Shown here one piece after another: positions 44,092-44,857 of a stretch of DNA of 44,857 nucleotides. The notes under the pieces are model-generated. The model was not told where the DNA came from and did not search any database. It was given only the letters and a program-made list of their open reading frames with translations. Each line of letters opens with the position of its first letter. Position 1 is the stretch's first letter. The position numbers and the translations under genes were made by a program. The stretch is from Betaproteobacteria bacterium (GTDB lineage Bacteria; Pseudomonadota; Gammaproteobacteria; Burkholderiales; SG8-41). The DNA is taken from positions 1-44,857 of the forward strand of contig CANHZX010000003.1 of assembly GCA_947465215.1 (NCBI GenBank). Direction: 5' to 3'.

Positions 44092-44857
44092 TTGAACCCG
44101 GTAAAGAAAACATTGATGTGGGGCCGCCACCAGCTGACGCTGGAAACCGGCGAAATCGCGCGCCAGGCTTCTGGCGCAGTCATGGTGACGATGGAAGATA
44201 CGGTGGTCCTGGTGACCGTCGTTGGTGCCCGTAATGCCAAACCGGGACAGGATTTCTTCCCGCTGACCGTCGACTATCAGGAACGTACTTACGCTGCAGG
44301 CAAGATCCCCGGTGGTTTCTTCCGCCGCGAAGGCCGTCCGTCAGAAAAGGAAATCCTGACGTCGCGCCTGATCGACCGTCCGATTCGCCCGCTGTTCCCC
44401 GAGGGTTACAACAGCGAAGTGCAGATCGTCGCCACGGTGATGTCGTCCAACAATGAAATCGACTCCGATATTCCCGCAATGGTCGGCGCGTCTGCCGCAC
44501 TGGCGCTGTCCGGCATGCCCTTCGGCGGCCCGATCGGCGCGGCCCGCGTGGGTTACGCCAATGGCCAGTACATCCTCAACCCGACTCAGACCGAGCTGAA
44601 AACTTCACAGCTCGACCTGGTTGTTGCCGGCACGCAGCAGGCCGTGCTGATGGTCGAATCCGAAGCGCAACAACTGCCCGAAGACGTAATGCTCGGCGCC
44701 GTGGTATTCGGCCATGACCAGATGCAGACTGTGATCAACGCGATCAATGAAATGGTCGACGAGATCGGTGTTCCGGAATGGAACTGGACCGCACCTCAGA
44801 AGGACGAAGCGCAGATCGCGCGTATCGCCCAGGCTGCGGAAGCCAATCTGCGCGAGG
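44092..44857 (+). CDS. pnp: polynucleotide phosphorylase (partial, cut by window end)
   Basis: Not in the ORF track because it has no stop and starts with TTG. The TTG at 44092 has AAAAGGA 8 bp upstream and gives [14 protein letters not shown], aligning with PNPase N-termini. 255 codons are visible: the first RNase PH domain with [55 protein letters not shown], and the start of the helical linker. Phosphorolytic 3'-5' exoribonuclease and degradosome partner. The remaining two thirds lie outside the window. Confidence 0.96.
   Translation, partial: MNPVKKTLMWGRHQLTLETGEIARQASGAVMVTMEDTVVLVTVVGARNAKPGQDFFPLTVDYQERTYAAGKIPGGFFRREGRPSEKEILTSRLIDRPIRPLFPEGYNSEVQIVATVMSSNNEIDSDIPAMVGASAALALSGMPFGGPIGAARVGYANGQYILNPTQTELKTSQLDLVVAGTQQAVLMVESEAQQLPEDVMLGAVVFGHDQMQTVINAINEMVDEIGVPEWNWTAPQKDEAQIARIAQAAEANLRE

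Overview
The window is a stretch of a betaproteobacterial chromosome, most likely Burkholderiales. The protein families and gene orders point there: two tripartite-tricarboxylate (Bug/TctC) binding proteins, an alaC-hom-thrC operon, surE-pcm-nlpD, a TrpRS with a long insertion, and a LexA box of the CTGT-N8-ACAG type. I could not do a phylogenetic placement. Almost everything is core metabolism, envelope or translation. I see no prophage, IS element, CRISPR array, integrase, rRNA or tRNA.

Layout. 1-2.0 kb (minus): an RraA-like aldolase and an acyl-CoA dehydrogenase, probably the end of a catabolic operon. 2.1-4.5 kb (plus): surE-pcm-nlpD, without rpoS behind it. 4.5-8.9 kb (minus): Mth938-like gene, then moxR-DUF58-tgpA. 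9.0-13.0 kb (plus): alaC-hom-thrC, converging on nadC (minus). 14.0-15.6 kb: a membrane-anchored FMN glutamate-synthase-like protein. 15.7-18.3 kb: clpB with a clear heat-shock promoter. 18.4-18.64 kb: a probable unnamed structured RNA ending in a strong terminator. 18.9-20.3 kb: a PAS-PAS-HD-GYP protein. 20.3-24.5 kb (minus): an ABC ATPase, FtsX-type permease and AttH/CrtC-like protein. 24.7-28.7 kb: two Bug proteins flanking a minus-strand thioesterase-PIN-TauD operon. 28.7-32.3 kb (minus): rhlE-like helicase, four-domain rhodanese and YaiI/YqxD protein. 32.6-33.8 kb: an HNH protein and a duplicated four-helix membrane protein. 34.0-36.8 kb: PHP, YciO-like protein and trpS. 36.9-37.5 kb: lexA (minus). 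37.7-44.9 kb: the canonical rimP-nusA-infB-rbfA-truB-rpsO-pnp operon, with pnp cut by the window end.

How the parts work together. The right end couples ribosome maturation (RimP, RbfA, TruB), initiation (IF2), transcription elongation (NusA) and RNA decay (PNPase). It has a promoter, an attenuator-like hairpin before rimP, and an internal promoter and hairpins around rpsO-pnp. alaC-hom-thrC links amino-acid transamination to threonine synthesis. moxR-DUF58-tgpA is the usual chaperone/transglutaminase cassette. The ABC-AttH genes overlap and are surely one transcript.

The least expected signals are non-coding. An AT-rich motif (core AAGTAWTTGTTTTTATTGAT) recurs every few kilobases, mostly at gene ends, and also inside truB and at the start of a Bug gene. 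A multi-hairpin RNA lies downstream of clpB. The lexA promoter is arranged so that its mRNA may be leaderless.
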